Part shown: in pieces, positions 19,084 to 27,489 of the stretch | Position numbering within the stretch: the first letter of the stretch is position 1 | Layout: each line of letters begins with the position of its first letter | NCBI GenBank assembly: GCA_016188385.1 | Contig: JACPHV010000030.1 | Coordinates: 1 to 46,608 of the forward strand | DNA length: 46,608 nt | Source of the DNA: Candidatus Uhrbacteria bacterium | GTDB taxonomy: Bacteria; Patescibacteriota; Patescibacteriia; JACQRZ01 | Direction: 5' to 3' | Notes under the pieces: model-generated | What the model saw: the letters and a program-made list of their open reading frames with translations, nothing else | What the model was told of the DNA's origin: nothing | Databases searched by the model: none | Position numbers and translations under genes: made by a program

Positions 19084-19587
19084 CTATGTTGCTTTGCTCA
19101 CAAGATCCAAGGCTTTTGTTCGCAAACGGCCTGTGAGCTGCTCGTCGCTCACATCCTTAAGTATTCGTTCGCTCGCCGCAAGCACGAGCGCTCCGAATTC
19201 CCGCTCCGCGGATGCAAGCATGTGTTCTTTTTCCATACGGATTTTTTCCCGCGCTCCCTCCACGACTCCGTGCACTTCGCTCTTTGCTTTTTCCATGAGA
19301 GCCGCGGATTTTTCTTCAGCATGTTTTGTCGCCTGTTCGACGATCGCCGATGCCTGCTCTTTTGCTTTCTCGAGCTCTTCAGCTCGCATCTGTTCGACCG
19401 ATGCCAGCTTATCTTGAATCGTTTTTGCTTCCTCGATGCTTTTTTCGATCAATGCGCTTCTTTTTTCGAGCATGCCAAGCAAAGGTTTATACAAAAAACG
19501 ATGCAATAAAAATAGCAGTATGCCAAAATTTACGATCTGCGCGATCAAGAGCCGTACATCAATGCCTAGATTTGCTAATGCTTCCAT
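19084..19587 (-). CDS. atpF: ATP synthase b subunit
   Basis: A 167-residue peripheral-stalk subunit with one N-terminal membrane helix (about 10-32, LIAQIVNFGILLFLLHRFLYKPL). A long charged coiled coil follows (about 33-150), with KARxAAA-type heptads such as EKAKEQASAIVEQATKHAEEKSAAL. It dimerises, holding the stator against rotation. It lies 34 bases downstream of atpE and 7 bases upstream of atpH. Only one b-type gene is present, so the stator is probably a b homodimer. Confidence 0.95.
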   Translation of the reverse strand: MEALANLGIDVRLLIAQIVNFGILLFLLHRFLYKPLLGMLEKRSALIEKSIEEAKTIQDKLASVEQMRAEELEKAKEQASAIVEQATKHAEEKSAALMEKAKSEVHGVVEGAREKIRMEKEHMLASAEREFGALVLAASERILKDVSDEQLTGRLRTKALDLVSKAT

Positions 19588-19621
19588 ACGAGTAAGCGTG
19601 CTGGTACTTTCAAATTTCTCC

Positions 19622-19882
<261 letters not shown>

Positions 19883-19906
19883 TCAATTAATAATTAATAG
19901 TAAGAA

Positions 19907-20647
19907 TCAATGAGAAGATTCAATGGTAGACATTTTCAGAAATACAAGCGTTAACATCGCAAATACCATTGCCTGGATAAATCCCACGAATACTTCCAAA
20001 AACAAAAACGGCAGCGGGACGATATACGGAGCCAGGAAAAACATTACCATCAAGAGCACTTCGCCCGCAAAGATATTGCCGAAGAGGCGAAAAGAGAATG
20101 AAATGAGCTTTGCAATTTCAGAAATCAATTCAAGCACACCTACGAAAAAATTCAAGGGGTTCGAAAAGTTGATAAATCGCGAAGCGTATTTGAAGAATCC
20201 GATACTGGCGATACCGACGCATTGAACCACAACGACACTGATAAGCGCGAGCGCGAGGGTAAAGTTTAAATCTGCGGCAGTGGAACGAAAAAGTGGTACA
20301 AGAACGGCTTTACCTTCATGTACTTCTCGAATTCCGATCGAACCGACTCCCGGAAGCAATCCAAGCCAGTTCCCGATGAGCACAAACATAAAAATCGTAG
20401 CGACTAAAGGAAAAAATCGCAACGACTGGCGTTTGTCTCCCGTCACGCTATCCACCAGCTTCAATATAGTCTCAAGCACGATTTCAAAAAAATTTTGCGC
20501 GCCTCGAGGCACAAGCGAGACGCGTCTCGTAGCGATCAAAGATGCCGCGACGAGCGCTATCATCACGATCCAAGCGACAAGAATGCTGTTTGTGACGGGA
20601 AATCCCGCTATCGAAAATACTTTTTCTGCTGCTACGGATATATTCAT
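19907..20647 (-). CDS. atpB: ATP synthase a subunit (stator ion channel)
   Basis: A 246-residue polytopic stator subunit that forms the two half-channels for the coupling ion. The essential arginine is in SFSFRLFGNIFAGE, followed by the last helices with GFIQAMVFAMLTLVFL. FVLIGNWLGLLPG is the other family hallmark. Five to six membrane helices are expected. It is the second gene of the operon, 22 bases after the AtpI/Z-like gene and 30 bases before atpE. Confidence 0.95.
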   Translation of the reverse strand: MNISVAAEKVFSIAGFPVTNSILVAWIVMIALVAASLIATRRVSLVPRGAQNFFEIVLETILKLVDSVTGDKRQSLRFFPLVATIFMFVLIGNWLGLLPGVGSIGIREVHEGKAVLVPLFRSTAADLNFTLALALISVVVVQCVGIASIGFFKYASRFINFSNPLNFFVGVLELISEIAKLISFSFRLFGNIFAGEVLLMVMFFLAPYIVPLPFLFLEVFVGFIQAMVFAMLTLVFLKMSTIESSH

Positions 20648-20669
20648 AGGTGTTTCTTCTCGATTGCGG

Positions 20670-20930
20670 CTATCGTTTGTCTGAGCACGCTTGTGTTTTT
20701 TCCGCCTCGGCCATCAGCTGGACTGTCTTGCGGAACACCAAGATGCTCGAGATAATAATTGATATCACAACGCCGATGAGAAAAAACAACGGGGAACTGC
20801 TCAAAAGCGCGTCCGCGTATCGCCCCAACAAAGCTAATCCAACCAACGGAACGGCCACCAAAAAACCAATGGTCCATACGATACCAAGCATCGACAACAT
20901 GTTTCCCGTTGATTGGCTTGATTTTTCCAT
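20670..20930 (-). CDS. AtpI/AtpZ-like two-helix protein
   Basis: An 86-residue protein with two membrane helices (about 12-36 and 47-66) joined by a short loop with LLGRYADALLSS, as in AtpZ/AtpI-family proteins encoded at the head of atp operons. Family members are linked to c-ring assembly or to magnesium/calcium transport; which applies here is unknown. It is the first gene of the operon, 162 bases downstream of the -10 element at 21092-21097, and follows the leader palindrome at 20980-21062. Confidence 0.8.
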   Translation of the reverse strand: MEKSSQSTGNMLSMLGIVWTIGFLVAVPLVGLALLGRYADALLSSSPLFFLIGVVISIIISSILVFRKTVQLMAEAEKTQACSDKR

Positions 20931-20979
20931 AATTGGGAATTGAGGCCTCTGAAAAAGGTCTTCACGGTCATTTCCGATT

Positions 20980-21062
20980 CACTTTCCGACTCAAAACTGT
21001 GATGAACGCGAAGGAATACTGGAGTATTCCGACAAGTTCAGCGCGGTTTTGAGACGAAAGTG
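20980..21062 (-). repeat. Long imperfect palindrome in the atp operon leader
   Basis: CACTTTCCGACTCAAAAC (20980-20997) matches the complement of 21046-21062 with a one-base offset. A middle section pairs partly (GTGATGAAC against GTTCAGCGC), and the centre is a perfect hairpin, GGAATACT (21013-21020) with AGTATTCC (21023-21030). The element lies between the predicted atp promoter and the first gene, so it should be transcribed as an 80-base stem-loop. It has no T-run. It could be a regulatory leader structure, or a remnant of a small mobile palindrome; see findings. Confidence 0.7.
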
Positions 21063-21091
21063 GGCGGAAAGGAGCCGGAAGAAGTCTCAAT

Positions 21092-21121
21092 AGTATATAT
21101 CGAAAAAATATGATTGGTCAA
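21092..21121 (-). promoter_or_regulatory. atp operon: Promoter of the ATP synthase operon
   Basis: On the minus strand, TTGACC (21116-21121) and TATACT (21092-21097) are separated by 18 bases; each differs from the sigma-70 consensus by one base. An alternative TTGACA at 21123-21128 lies too far away (25 bases). The promoter starts right after the tatD stop, giving a leader of about 155 bases before the first atp gene. Confidence 0.72.
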
Positions 21122-21129
21122 CTGTCAAA

Positions 21130-21954
21130 CTATGAAACTCCCGAACGCAGCTCTAATCCAAACAATCTTTGAGCATTTAGGGTTGTCTGTTTGGCGACGT
21201 GCTCAACTGTCATCCCTTTCAAACACGCTATCCTTTCCGCCACGTATTTGACATAGAGCGGCGAATTTCGTTTTCCTCGGAAAGGAACAGGCGATAAAAA
21301 TGGCGAATCCGTCTCTATGAGTATCTTTTCTAAAGGCGTAGCCATGACAACGTCATCATAGTGCCGCGCGAAGGTAATGATTCCGGTAAATGAAATCAAG
21401 AAACCCAAATCAAGATAACTCCGCGCTTGCTCAACAGTACCGGTAAAACAATGCATGACGCCTTGTTCACGCCGCTGCTCTAACGGCAGTATGCCGCCGC
21501 GCGTGAAATACGCGATGAGCATCTGAAGCATGTCATCATGCGCGTCTCGGCAATGGATGATGAGCGGCAACGACAGCTCGGAGGAAAGATTGAGGTGAGC
21601 TTCAAATAACGCTTTCTGACGAACCTTCTGCGCGTCGTCAGTCGCGTCATGCGCCAAGTGAAAATAATCAAGTCCGCATTCACCGATTGCAACCACGCGT
21701 TCTGACTGTTTGGCTAACGCCTTGAATTCCTCGGGATGAAACGGGACTGCCGTATCCGTCGGATGCTGCCCAATCGCCGCCCACACGGGATAGGCATGGT
21801 ATGCGCGCGCAAGGTCTACCGCTTGCAAGCTGCTTTCATACTCGCACCCTACAAGGATCATCCCGACATGTTCGCTCACACATTGCTTAATGAGTTTTTC
21901 CCTGTCTTCTTGATAGTGCCCGAATTGTATATGTGTATGAGTGTCAATCAGCAT
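21130..21954 (-). CDS. tatD: TatD family metal-dependent deoxyribonuclease
   Basis: A 274-residue TIM-barrel hydrolase. Metal ligands are visible in order: DTHTH near residue 4-8, GECGLDYF near 94-101, IHCRDAHDD near 133-141, MHCFTG near 168-173, and IETDSPFL near 217-224. Members act as 3'-5' exonucleases in DNA repair and degradation. Exact substrate cannot be told from the sequence. It is the last gene of the metG-cvpA-tatD run, 9 bases downstream of cvpA, and its stop abuts the atp operon promoter. The pairing metG-tatD is common in bacteria. Confidence 0.93.
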   Translation of the reverse strand: MLIDTHTHIQFGHYQEDREKLIKQCVSEHVGMILVGCEYESSLQAVDLARAYHAYPVWAAIGQHPTDTAVPFHPEEFKALAKQSERVVAIGECGLDYFHLAHDATDDAQKVRQKALFEAHLNLSSELSLPLIIHCRDAHDDMLQMLIAYFTRGGILPLEQRREQGVMHCFTGTVEQARSYLDLGFLISFTGIITFARHYDDVVMATPLEKILIETDSPFLSPVPFRGKRNSPLYVKYVAERIACLKGMTVEHVAKQTTLNAQRLFGLELRSGVS

Positions 21955-21963
21955 ACCGGCGTA

Positions 21964-22740
21964 TCACTCGTTCTTAGTATTTCCTTCTTGTTCCTTGGGG
22001 ACGAATTTCTGCTGGGTCGCATCGAAGATATTTTTTGTTTCAGTGACAGCGTCATTGAAAATCTTTGGAGCGAGCGATGGAATCTTTTCTAACCCTTTCG
22101 TTTCAATATTGTACTCTTGCAATTTTTTTTCCAAAAATTCCGAATTCAACTGCCGTACATCTTTCGCTCCGGATTGGATACGTTCAAGTTGCCGTTCAAA
22201 TTCATCAATATCAAGCGGTTGGGGCCCTTGTGGCGCGATAGATGAAAAATCCGGCAACAACGGTTTGAGGATAACCGCCACTCGGACGAGCGAAGGCGCG
22301 AGCCGTGACTGCGTGACGGTATCGCGGATTTGATCAATCGGGATAATGGATACGATATAGAGAATTGCAGCGGATAAAAGCACGCCTTCGACAAATCCGA
22401 TTGCCGCTCCCGCGAATCGGTTGGTCGCTTTCAAAAAAGGAATGAATTTAAACACATTGACGAGCGAATCAAGAATTCGCACGATAATATGAAAAACAAA
22501 TCCGACGGCAAAATATACGAGGAAAAATCCCAAAACAGCCGCGAGCGGCTCCGCGATAAACGGCCACTCTTCCAGTGAAGGACGGATATAATAGGCAACC
22601 TCGTCGTAATATCGACGGGCTAATACCAACGAAACGATAAAGCCGATTACAAAACCTACCTGACGCACTAAGCCTCTGGTAAATCCAATAACGACAAACG
22701 CCCCCAAGATTACCAGGATTGCGACATCGAGGAAATGCAT
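21964..22740 (-). CDS. CvpA family membrane protein
   Basis: A 258-residue protein with four membrane helices in the first 135 residues (about 6-26, 28-48, 65-88 and 105-130) that match the CvpA family: MHFLDVAILVILGAFVVIGFTRGLVRQVG, with GFVEGVLLSAAIL in the fourth helix. The remaining 120 residues are hydrophilic, partly coiled coil, and extend beyond the usual CvpA length (about 160-180). CvpA relatives are needed for colicin V export and for envelope integrity; the exact role is unknown. It lies 3 bases downstream of metG and 9 bases upstream of tatD. Confidence 0.82.
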   Translation of the reverse strand: MHFLDVAILVILGAFVVIGFTRGLVRQVGFVIGFIVSLVLARRYYDEVAYYIRPSLEEWPFIAEPLAAVLGFFLVYFAVGFVFHIIVRILDSLVNVFKFIPFLKATNRFAGAAIGFVEGVLLSAAILYIVSIIPIDQIRDTVTQSRLAPSLVRVAVILKPLLPDFSSIAPQGPQPLDIDEFERQLERIQSGAKDVRQLNSEFLEKKLQEYNIETKGLEKIPSLAPKIFNDAVTETKNIFDATQQKFVPKEQEGNTKNE

Positions 22741-22743
22741 ATG

Positions 22744-24264
22744 TCAGGCTTTAGGAATTAAGGGCGGGAAAAGATTGTCTTTTTTATTGATTGAGATGAT
22801 GGGTTCCGCGCGCCACGCAAGCAAGGCGTTTCCTCTTTCTGGAATCCGGTCTCCATTCAAGCCGAGTTGGGTCCGTATTTCACCGGCAGTATGAGGCATA
22901 AATGGGTACAGATACAGCGATAACTGACGTAATAATTCTAGCAATATGCTTATTGTCTGTACAGCGCTTGCGGTGTCTTCTTTAAGAAGGATCCATGGCT
23001 TTGTCTGATCAATAAAACGATCCCCCCATGTGATACACTCAAAGATTGCCGTAAGGGATTCATGAAGCGCGGCATGATCAAAACCTTTTTCCCACGCGTA
23101 TCGTAGGTCAGCCGCGGCGGATGCCGCCTTTTTCTCGGCCGGTAGTTTTGCTGTACCACAGTGCATATCCGGACATTTTTGCGCGAGTGTCAAAACACGG
23201 CTGGTAAAGTTGCCCAATCCTTTTGCCAGCTCCGATTCATAGCGCTCACGCAACCTCGCTTCGGAAAAATCACCGTCGCCTCCAAATGGTATCTCGCGAA
23301 AGAGAAAATATCGCACGACATCAATACCATACTCTCCGCACAACTGCACAGGATCAATCGCGTTCCCCAGTGATTTGCCGACTTTCTGTCCTTCAATGGT
23401 AAAAAATCCATGGGCAAAAATATGCCGCGGCAGAGGCAAGTCGGCGGAAAGAAGCATTGCAGGCCATAACGCGCAGTGAAATTTTATGATATCTTTCCCT
23501 ACGATATGGACATCGGCCGGCCAATAGCGGATAAATTTTTCTTCGTCCCATCCGTATCCAATTCCGGTAAGATAGTTGATGAGCGCGTCAAACCAAACAT
23601 AAATCACCTGCGCCTCATCAATAGGCAGTCGTATCCCCCACTTTACTTTTTCTCTCGAGATGCTGATGTCGTCAAAATGATCCTTGATATAATTCACGAT
23701 CTCGTTTCGGCGCGCCAGGGGCTGCACAAAATCAGGATTCTTTTCTATATGAGCTAAGAGCGCATCCCGATATTTTGACGCGCGAAAAAAATAATTTTTT
23801 TCTTCGATAAGCTCCGGTCTATTTTTATGGTAGGGACATAAGCCTTGTATGAGATCTGTCTCGCGCAAAAACGCTTCGCATCCGGTGCAATAAAGCCCTT
23901 GATATGTTCCTTGATAGATGTCTCCTTTGTCGTACACCAACTGAAAAAATTTTTCTACTCCCTTCTTGTGCCTCTCTTCGGTCGTACGGATAAAATCATC
24001 GTTTGTGATCTCCAGCTCTTTCCATGTGGCTCGCCACGCTTCGCTTTGGAGATCAAGATAGCTCTGGATATCAGCAAATCCTTTTTCTCGCGCCGCTTCA
24101 ACATTTTTTGTGCTGTTTTCGTCCGTGCCGGTCAAGAAAAAAACATCATCCCCTTTAAGCCGATGATACCGCGCAAAAGCATCGGCGATAAATGTAGCAT
24201 ACGCATGTCCGATATGCGGTTTGTCATTGACATAATAAATTGGAGTCGTAATGTAATACTTCAT
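22744..24264 (-). CDS. metG: Methionine-tRNA ligase
   Basis: A 506-residue class I synthetase. HIGH motif: PHIGHAY near residue 15. The zinc knuckle has C-x2-C (YCTGCEAF) and C-x2-H (LCPYHK). The KMSKS loop is degenerate, GQKVGKSLGN (Met and first Ser replaced). The anticodon-binding helical domain follows to the end. There is no C-terminal tRNA-binding EMAP domain, so this is the short type. The ATG at 24264 was chosen because AGGAGGT sits 5-6 bases upstream and the family N-terminus MKYYITTPIYYVN follows; the longer frame to 24315 crosses the promoter and the dus stop. It heads a metG-cvpA-tatD operon. Confidence 0.95.
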   Translation of the reverse strand: MKYYITTPIYYVNDKPHIGHAYATFIADAFARYHRLKGDDVFFLTGTDENSTKNVEAAREKGFADIQSYLDLQSEAWRATWKELEITNDDFIRTTEERHKKGVEKFFQLVYDKGDIYQGTYQGLYCTGCEAFLRETDLIQGLCPYHKNRPELIEEKNYFFRASKYRDALLAHIEKNPDFVQPLARRNEIVNYIKDHFDDISISREKVKWGIRLPIDEAQVIYVWFDALINYLTGIGYGWDEEKFIRYWPADVHIVGKDIIKFHCALWPAMLLSADLPLPRHIFAHGFFTIEGQKVGKSLGNAIDPVQLCGEYGIDVVRYFLFREIPFGGDGDFSEARLRERYESELAKGLGNFTSRVLTLAQKCPDMHCGTAKLPAEKKAASAAADLRYAWEKGFDHAALHESLTAIFECITWGDRFIDQTKPWILLKEDTASAVQTISILLELLRQLSLYLYPFMPHTAGEIRTQLGLNGDRIPERGNALLAWRAEPIISINKKDNLFPPLIPKA

Positions 24265-24286
24265 ATGAGACCTCCTGTATAATGAG

Positions 24287-24315
24287 ACTGTAGCCAAATA
24301 ATGCCGAGAGGTCAA
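24287..24315 (-). promoter_or_regulatory. Promoter of metG-cvpA-tatD
   Basis: TTGACC (24310-24315) and TACAGT (24287-24292) are separated by exactly 17 bases on the minus strand, and AGGAGGT (24270-24276) then precedes the metG ATG. The -35 box overlaps the last codons of dus. Confidence 0.62.
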
Positions 24316-25277
24316 CGAAGATAGGCCGATACCACTTCCCGCATGTGCGATGCGTTTTTTGTTTCCATTAACTTTGCTCGTATATGTTTCGCTCCGTCAA
24401 AACCTGATATGTATGCCTTATAATGCTTTTTCATGACATCGAACGGTTTGATGCCTGAAAATCTTTTTTCAAATAATTCCGTATGTTCGCTCATCACTCG
24501 AATGCGATCTGAAAGAGTCACCTGATCTCTCGCCTTCTTCGAAGCAAAAAACCATGGGTTGCCGAATACGCCGCGTCCGACCATGATTCCGTCCGCGCCG
24601 GTCTGTTCCGCCTTCGCGTATGCGTCTTCGAGGTCCGTGATGTCGCCGTTGCCGATGATGAGCGGGCGTTGATCGCTCGAATCAAACGCGCGCGCGATCT
24701 GTACCGCTTTGCTTACGACATCCCAGCGCGCCGGCACATCGGACATTTCCTTTCTTGTTCTCGCGTGAAGAGTGATTGCCGCCGGTCGAACTTCAAGAAG
24801 ATAGGGCAACCATTCGTCGATGGCCACGCGGTTGAATCCTATGCGAGTCTTTACCGATACCGGCAGACAGGGAGCGCCGCGCATTGTTGCTTGAACGATT
24901 TCCTGCGCTCGTTTCGGATCATTGATGAGCGCGGCGCCGCTTCCTTGCCGTTCCACATTACGATCGGGGCACCCCATGTTAATGTCGATTCCGTCAAACC
25001 CCATTTCGGCAAGCAGTTGGGCGCACGGATAAAAATGTCTCGGATCCGCCCCGAATATCTGGGCAACAATGGGCCGTTGCTTTTCCGTATACCACAAATC
25101 AGGGAGCAGATTCTCTTTGCCCGCTGAACAGAGGCCATGGCACGAAACAAACTCGGTCATCATCGCGCTTGGCTTGCCGTATGTCGCGATGATTTCACGA
25201 AATGCGACATCAGTGACGTTTGCCATGGGAGCAAGGACAAAGAACGGTTTGTTCAGCGTTTTCCAAAAATTATGCAT
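24312..25277 (-). CDS. dus: tRNA-dihydrouridine synthase (Dus family)
   Basis: A 321-residue flavin enzyme that reduces uridine to dihydrouridine in tRNA D-loops. The start MHNFWKTLNKPFFVLAPMANVTDVAFRE is followed by EFVSCHGLCSAGKE. The catalytic Cys lies in DINMGCPDRNVERQGSGAAL, and the FMN-binding C-terminal part has GNGDI..AYAKAEQTGADGIMVGRGVFGNPWF. The ATG at 25277 was chosen over the 404-residue frame because the extra 83 residues overlap uvrC in another frame and do not resemble Dus; GAGG lies 9 to 10 bases upstream. The stop of uvrC is 13 bases away, so the two are co-transcribed. Confidence 0.93.
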   Translation of the reverse strand: MHNFWKTLNKPFFVLAPMANVTDVAFREIIATYGKPSAMMTEFVSCHGLCSAGKENLLPDLWYTEKQRPIVAQIFGADPRHFYPCAQLLAEMGFDGIDINMGCPDRNVERQGSGAALINDPKRAQEIVQATMRGAPCLPVSVKTRIGFNRVAIDEWLPYLLEVRPAAITLHARTRKEMSDVPARWDVVSKAVQIARAFDSSDQRPLIIGNGDITDLEDAYAKAEQTGADGIMVGRGVFGNPWFFASKKARDQVTLSDRIRVMSEHTELFEKRFSGIKPFDVMKKHYKAYISGFDGAKHIRAKLMETKNASHMREVVSAYLR

Positions 25278-25290
25278 ATCAAGTTTCCTC

Positions 25291-26871
25291 TCAACGAACG
25301 GTAAGTCTTCTGCTTTTGCGTTGATACGCGATCGCAAATCGATGCGCTTCGTCGCGGATGGAGCGCACGAGCTGGAGAGCCGGAGATTTTGGTGAAAGCC
25401 GCAGCGGATTGCGAGAAGCAAGGGTATAGATTTCTTCGAATCGTTTTGCAAGCGAAATGACAGGGATGGAAACGCCAACTTCAGACAGCGCTTTGTTCGC
25501 GCTCGAAAGCTGTCCTTTCCCTCCATCGATTATCAAAAGATCAGGTGTTTTTTCTTTTCCTTCTTTCGCCCGAGCGGCAAATCGCCTGACCACTTCTTCA
25601 ACAGCCGCAAAATCATTGATGCCCGAAACTCCCTTGATTCGAAAACGCCGATATTCGCCTTTGTTTGGCTGGCTGTTCAGAAATTGTATCAGTGATCCAA
25701 CGGTATGCGTGCCGCTAAGCGTAGAGATATCAACGCAGGCAATCCGTGTAGGAAGACTTTTCAAACGCAGCGCGATTTGCAATTCATGAAGCTGGCCGGT
25801 GGAACCGCCGAGCGCGGATACGAGATTCTTTTTGACTAAATCAAGAAGTTTTTTCCTGATCCCCTTCCGGGGAACAATCAGGCGAACAGCATGGCCCGCG
25901 AGCTTAGCCAATGAATGTTCCAGCGTCCGGCGAGCGGAAGGAAACAGCGGAAGAATAATTTCACGCGGAACATCACAAGAACGGTAGTATTGGATAAGGA
26001 AATCAGAAAGCATGTCGGCAGGCTCGTCGCGCTGGATCGCGGCTCTGTCAAACGTGTATTCCTTACGTCCGGAGATGATGCCCCGATTGAAGTGAAATAT
26101 CTGCAAACGGATTTCATCTGTTTCAAATAATCCGTTAATCACATCTTGATCGTACAGCTTCGGACGAGAAACGGCTTGCTCCTCGAGTTTACGGAGCGCG
26201 AGCAGACGATCACGGTACACCGCCGCTTGTTCAAACTTCTCCGCAGCGGCAGCTTGCTTCATCTTGTGTTCTGAATCAGTGATCACGTCACGAAGATCAC
26301 CTCGAAGGAATTTTTCGGCCGCCTTTACGGTCGCGCGGTATTCATCGGCAGGAATGATTCCCGTGCACGAACCGGAACACGCTCCAAGATGATATCGGAA
26401 ACAAGGATGCTTTTTTTTTGATTTTTTCTTGCACAGGCGAAACAGACGAGTTGCGGCGGCAAGAGCGGCATTGCGAGCAGCCGCGGATGGATACGGCCCA
26501 ATGAATATTCCGCGCTTTTCCAATCTTCGCGCGATCCCGATACGAGGAAATTCTTCGTCTGTAATCGTAATGAACGCGTATCGGCCAGGGGTCTGCAGGT
26601 CAATGTTATATTTTGGATGGTATCGCTGTATAAGTTGCGCTTCAAGAATGAGGCTTTCCGCCTCGGTGTTGGTGAGTATGTATTCGACATCAGCAATTTC
26701 TTTTGTCAATTCATAGGTTTTGATATCACGCGCGCGCCAATACGATGACACGCGTTTTCGCAAATCTTTTGCTTTGCCGATGTAGATGACAATTCCTTCC
26801 GCGCTTTTCATCACATAACAACCTGTTTGATGCGGCAAACTTCGTATTTTTCTCTGTATATATGTATCCAT
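25291..26871 (-). CDS. uvrC: Excinuclease ABC subunit C, short form
   Basis: A 526-residue nuclease subunit that makes both incisions next to lesions during nucleotide-excision repair. The GIY-YIG domain (about 1-90) has TGCYVMKSAEGIVIYIGKAKDLRKRV. A UVR motif (about 190-230) has EKFEQAAVYRDRLLAL. The RNase H-like domain has IACVDIS, IDGGKGQ and RDEAHRFAI. The protein stops 12 residues after RDEAHRFAI, so the C-terminal tandem helix-hairpin-helix of E. coli UvrC is absent; dus starts 14 bases later, leaving no room for it. The ATG at 26871 gives the usual N-terminus; an in-frame ATG at 26922 close to the -10 box is an alternative. Confidence 0.93.
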   Translation of the reverse strand: MDTYIQRKIRSLPHQTGCYVMKSAEGIVIYIGKAKDLRKRVSSYWRARDIKTYELTKEIADVEYILTNTEAESLILEAQLIQRYHPKYNIDLQTPGRYAFITITDEEFPRIGIARRLEKRGIFIGPYPSAAARNAALAAATRLFRLCKKKSKKKHPCFRYHLGACSGSCTGIIPADEYRATVKAAEKFLRGDLRDVITDSEHKMKQAAAAEKFEQAAVYRDRLLALRKLEEQAVSRPKLYDQDVINGLFETDEIRLQIFHFNRGIISGRKEYTFDRAAIQRDEPADMLSDFLIQYYRSCDVPREIILPLFPSARRTLEHSLAKLAGHAVRLIVPRKGIRKKLLDLVKKNLVSALGGSTGQLHELQIALRLKSLPTRIACVDISTLSGTHTVGSLIQFLNSQPNKGEYRRFRIKGVSGINDFAAVEEVVRRFAARAKEGKEKTPDLLIIDGGKGQLSSANKALSEVGVSIPVISLAKRFEEIYTLASRNPLRLSPKSPALQLVRSIRDEAHRFAIAYQRKSRRLTVR

Positions 26872-26936
26872 GAGACTATAGAAAAATAGTTTTTCCCCAG
26901 AATCAAAAAATGATTCAGGCATTATTTGCTATCGCA

Positions 26937-26964
26937 ATTATACGGAATATTCTTCAGAATACAA
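26937..26964 (-). promoter_or_regulatory. uvrC: Candidate uvrC promoter
   Basis: A perfect TATAAT (26937-26942, minus strand) is preceded at 16 bases by TTGTAT (26959-26964). Transcripts would start near 26930, leaving either about 60 bases of leader before the ATG at 26871 or only about 8 before the ATG at 26922. It is divergent from the promoter at 27007-27035. Confidence 0.55.
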
Positions 26965-27006
26965 GCTTGTTCACAAGTTATCACCAGACTTTTACACATC
27001 TTACCC

Positions 27007-27035
27007 ATGACAGGCAACATGCATCGTAGTATGAT
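27007..27035 (+). promoter_or_regulatory. Promoter of the second plus-strand island
   Basis: ATGACA (27007-27012) and TATGAT (27030-27035), 17 bases apart, each match the sigma-70 consensus at five of six positions. A GGAGGT ribosome-binding site (27046-27051) and the ATG at 27059 follow. Confidence 0.65.
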
Positions 27036-27058
27036 GCGATATTACGGAGGTGTACCCC

Positions 27059-27364
27059 ATGCAAACCACCGGGTATGTGCGGACTCGCGCCGCACAGCAA
27101 GAAACGACATACGTAGAAAAATCAGTGAAAGCGTGGCGCAGCTACGCGAAGAGCAGAGAGAACAGGGGCGGGTTTCGGGCCGTCATGATCGCGACCTTGG
27201 TGGTCTCGGGAATCATGACAAAAGGCGTAATCCTCGCATACCTCATCCCCGCTCTGCTCGCCGCTTGCGCCTGGCCTCACTGCAGGGCACCAATTCGTGT
27301 TGCAATCCTCTTAGGAGGGTTCGCAACAACCGTTGCATCCCTCTACAACTCATTCTCTGGTTAA
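27059..27364 (+). CDS. Two-helix membrane protein, function unknown
   Basis: A 101-residue protein with a polar, basic N-terminal 40 residues (TTYVEKSVKAWRSYAKSRENRGGFR) followed by two hydrophobic segments (about 41-60 and 62-95). The start at 27059 is set by GGAGGT 7 bases upstream; a GTG at 27050 is in frame but overlaps that site. A near-consensus promoter precedes it and a long hairpin with a T-run follows, so it forms a single-gene unit. The rest of the island lies downstream. No homologue or enzymatic motif is recognised. Confidence 0.78.
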   Translation: MQTTGYVRTRAAQQETTYVEKSVKAWRSYAKSRENRGGFRAVMIATLVVSGIMTKGVILAYLIPALLAACAWPHCRAPIRVAILLGGFATTVASLYNSFSG

Positions 27365-27391
27365 TTTCGGGTCCCCCCTCCCCGGCCGGTC

Positions 27392-27489
27392 GCCCGGCAG
27401 CCTTTCCGCAATCGAGCGGGACAAATGCCCTTCAAGGCACAATCCTCATCGCTCGACCTTCAGGAAGCTGCCGGGCTTCCTTTTTTTTC
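27392..27489 (+). terminator. Long nested hairpin ending in a T-run (terminator or structured RNA)
   Basis: The outer stem joins GCCCGGCAGC (27392-27401) with GCTGCCGGGC (27467-27476), extended inside by TTCC/GGAA. A second helix joins TCGAGCG (27412-27418) with CGCTCGA (27450-27456). A third small hairpin has TGCC (27426-27429) and GGCA (27436-27439). Eight or more Ts follow (27479-27488). Three nested helices over 85 bases are far more than a terminator needs. I record it as a terminator, but it could be a small structured RNA or the 3' end of an sRNA; see findings. Confidence 0.7.

Noticed and set aside
24265-25526. Longer starts for metG (24315) and dus (25526)
   Set aside because: The extra residues cross the metG promoter, the ribosome-binding site or uvrC in another frame, and do not match the families.
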